Positions 63,191 through 64,000 of a stretch of 64,000 bases of DNA are shown piece after piece (position 1 is the first letter of the stretch; each line of letters starts with the position of its first letter). The notes under the pieces are model-generated. The model searched no databases. It worked only from the letters and a program-made list of their open reading frames with translations, and had not been told where the DNA came from. Source of the DNA: Carallia brachiata (Eukaryota; Streptophyta; Magnoliopsida; Malpighiales; Rhizophoraceae). The stretch is from the NCBI GenBank assembly GCA_021464245.1, contig JADCRB010000161.1:186001-250000 (forward strand), read 5' to 3'. The position numbers were made by a program, and so were the translations under genes.

Positions 63191-63900
63191 TCACAAGGAC
63201 TTTCTGCTGTAGGAGCACATCTGAACTTCAATATTCTCAATTGGCAGGCTTTCTTCTGGAAAGTTGCAAGCAGCAGTCTTCTCAGGCCCCTGGTCTGGTA
63301 ATAGGTCGCAGGGTTTTGGAGTTACGCCGCTTGAGATTCCTGCAACATCAGTGCAGTTCCATTGAAGCTTCTTTGGCTTTGCTGTGAGTCCAATGGTCAC
63401 ATTAGATATGCAAATTCCAGTGAATGGATCACCAGCAATGCCCTCCAGCCTAGCTGCCATTGTTACATTTTCAGCGACCATGTCATGATAGTTGATATTT
63501 TGAATCACGGGAATCGCATTAGGATCATAGTTGTTGTCCGGATGAGATCCATAATTTCCAGTCATCCAAAATGCCCACTTCATTGTATGCATCTTCATCC
63601 CTCTCACATAAATGTCTTTTACAAAGCCTCCTCTTCCCACAGCTGTTTTTATCCTGACACCTGATTCTGAGTTAATGGCTGTGATGTCTTCTGCCCTAAC
63701 ATCCTGGATCCCACCAGACATCTCACTTCCTAATGCTATTACAGCGCTGTCTGGAGAAATGCAGGTGAGCCTTCTTATGACTAGCTGCTTGGTAGGCATT
63801 CCAAAGGCAATACCATACTCATCCCAACCACTCTTAACAGCTACACAATCATCTCCAGAAACAATGTAGCAGTCCTCAATTCTGGTGTTTGTGCACGAGT
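63191..63900 (-). CDS. GH28 polygalacturonase-like protein, 3' exon (partial)
   Basis: The last exon, about 236 codons, starts after an acceptor (TCGTCAG|AC) and ends at 63191. Upstream exons lie beyond the window. Motifs: DSCTNTRIEDCYIVSGDDCV, with the catalytic GDD, then SPDSAVIALGSEMSGG where classical polygalacturonases have GHG, and GVRIKTAVGRGG carrying the RIK motif. Five candidate N-glycosylation sites are not all conserved, but NVTM and NVTIG are plausible. GH28 enzymes hydrolyse pectin in the cell wall. This subgroup with SGG/GSE in place of GHG is common in plants and its activity is poorly defined. No frame break in the visible part. Confidence 0.9.
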
Positions 63901-64000
63901 CTGACGAAGTTACAGGATGCATAAATCGGACCGTCAGTTTTGTGTTAAAAAATGTTCAGATTCATAATTGAAAATAGAAGATAACAAATGCTTCAAAAAG
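63901..64000 (-). other. Intron of the GH28 gene, cut by the window end
   Basis: AT-rich sequence upstream of the acceptor; no coding similarity. The 5' exons are outside the window. Confidence 0.6.

Noticed and set aside
63362..63869. + strand frames opposite the GH28 exon
   Set aside because: Antisense shadows of the GH28 coding sequence.

Overview
The window is nuclear DNA of a flowering plant, most likely a eudicot. It is AT-rich, has spliced genes with GT-AG introns, and carries many LTR retrotransposons, MITE-like foldback elements and SINE-like repeats. The species cannot be fixed from sequence alone.

Seven host genes can be read. On the + strand: DDA1 (17.3-20.2 kb, CUL4-DDB1 ubiquitin ligase subunit), ISPF (21.4-23.5 kb, plastid MEP isoprenoid pathway) and a type 1 ACC synthase (31.7-34.5 kb, ethylene). 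On the - strand: a HIPP-type HMA protein (39.9-40.9 kb), an organellar monodehydroascorbate reductase with 16 exons (44.6-49.3 kb), a ROH1/BYPASS1-like protein (53.0-54.2 kb) and the 3' exon of a GH28 polygalacturonase-like gene cut by the window end (63.2-63.9 kb). They are unrelated single genes, not a cluster.

The most striking object is a 9.5-kb Ty3/gypsy (Tat-lineage-like) LTR element on the - strand at 7595-17060. In sense order it has a 5' LTR, a primer-binding-like site, a short gag-like ORF, a degraded second copy of the integrase end, a five-unit tandem array with a TATA box in each unit, then RT-RNaseH, a second archaeal-type RNaseH and integrase. After pol comes an intact, intronless, sense-oriented WUSCHEL-type homeobox gene with homeodomain, WUS box and terminal EAR-like motif. 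It is followed by a UTR-like stretch and an oligo(A) tract, then the polypurine tract and 3' LTR. No gag capsid/nucleocapsid or protease region is recognisable. The two LTRs share R-U5 but have unrelated U3 regions, and the outer flanks show no target duplication, so the element looks recombinant.

A second, smaller LTR element without recognisable genes (24.9-27.7 kb) carries a degenerate ~27-bp tandem array. A third LTR relic with an initiator-Met-type primer site lies at 58.4-59.6 kb. At least six foldback MITE-like elements are scattered between genes, several with visible target duplications.

A recurring technical or biological signal is that ISPF, MDHAR, HIPP, ROH1 and the retroelement pol all break frame at single-base changes in short homopolymers, while the surrounding protein sequence stays conserved. 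This fits uncorrected sequencing indels better than independent gene decay. Frame breaks in this window should be read with that in mind.
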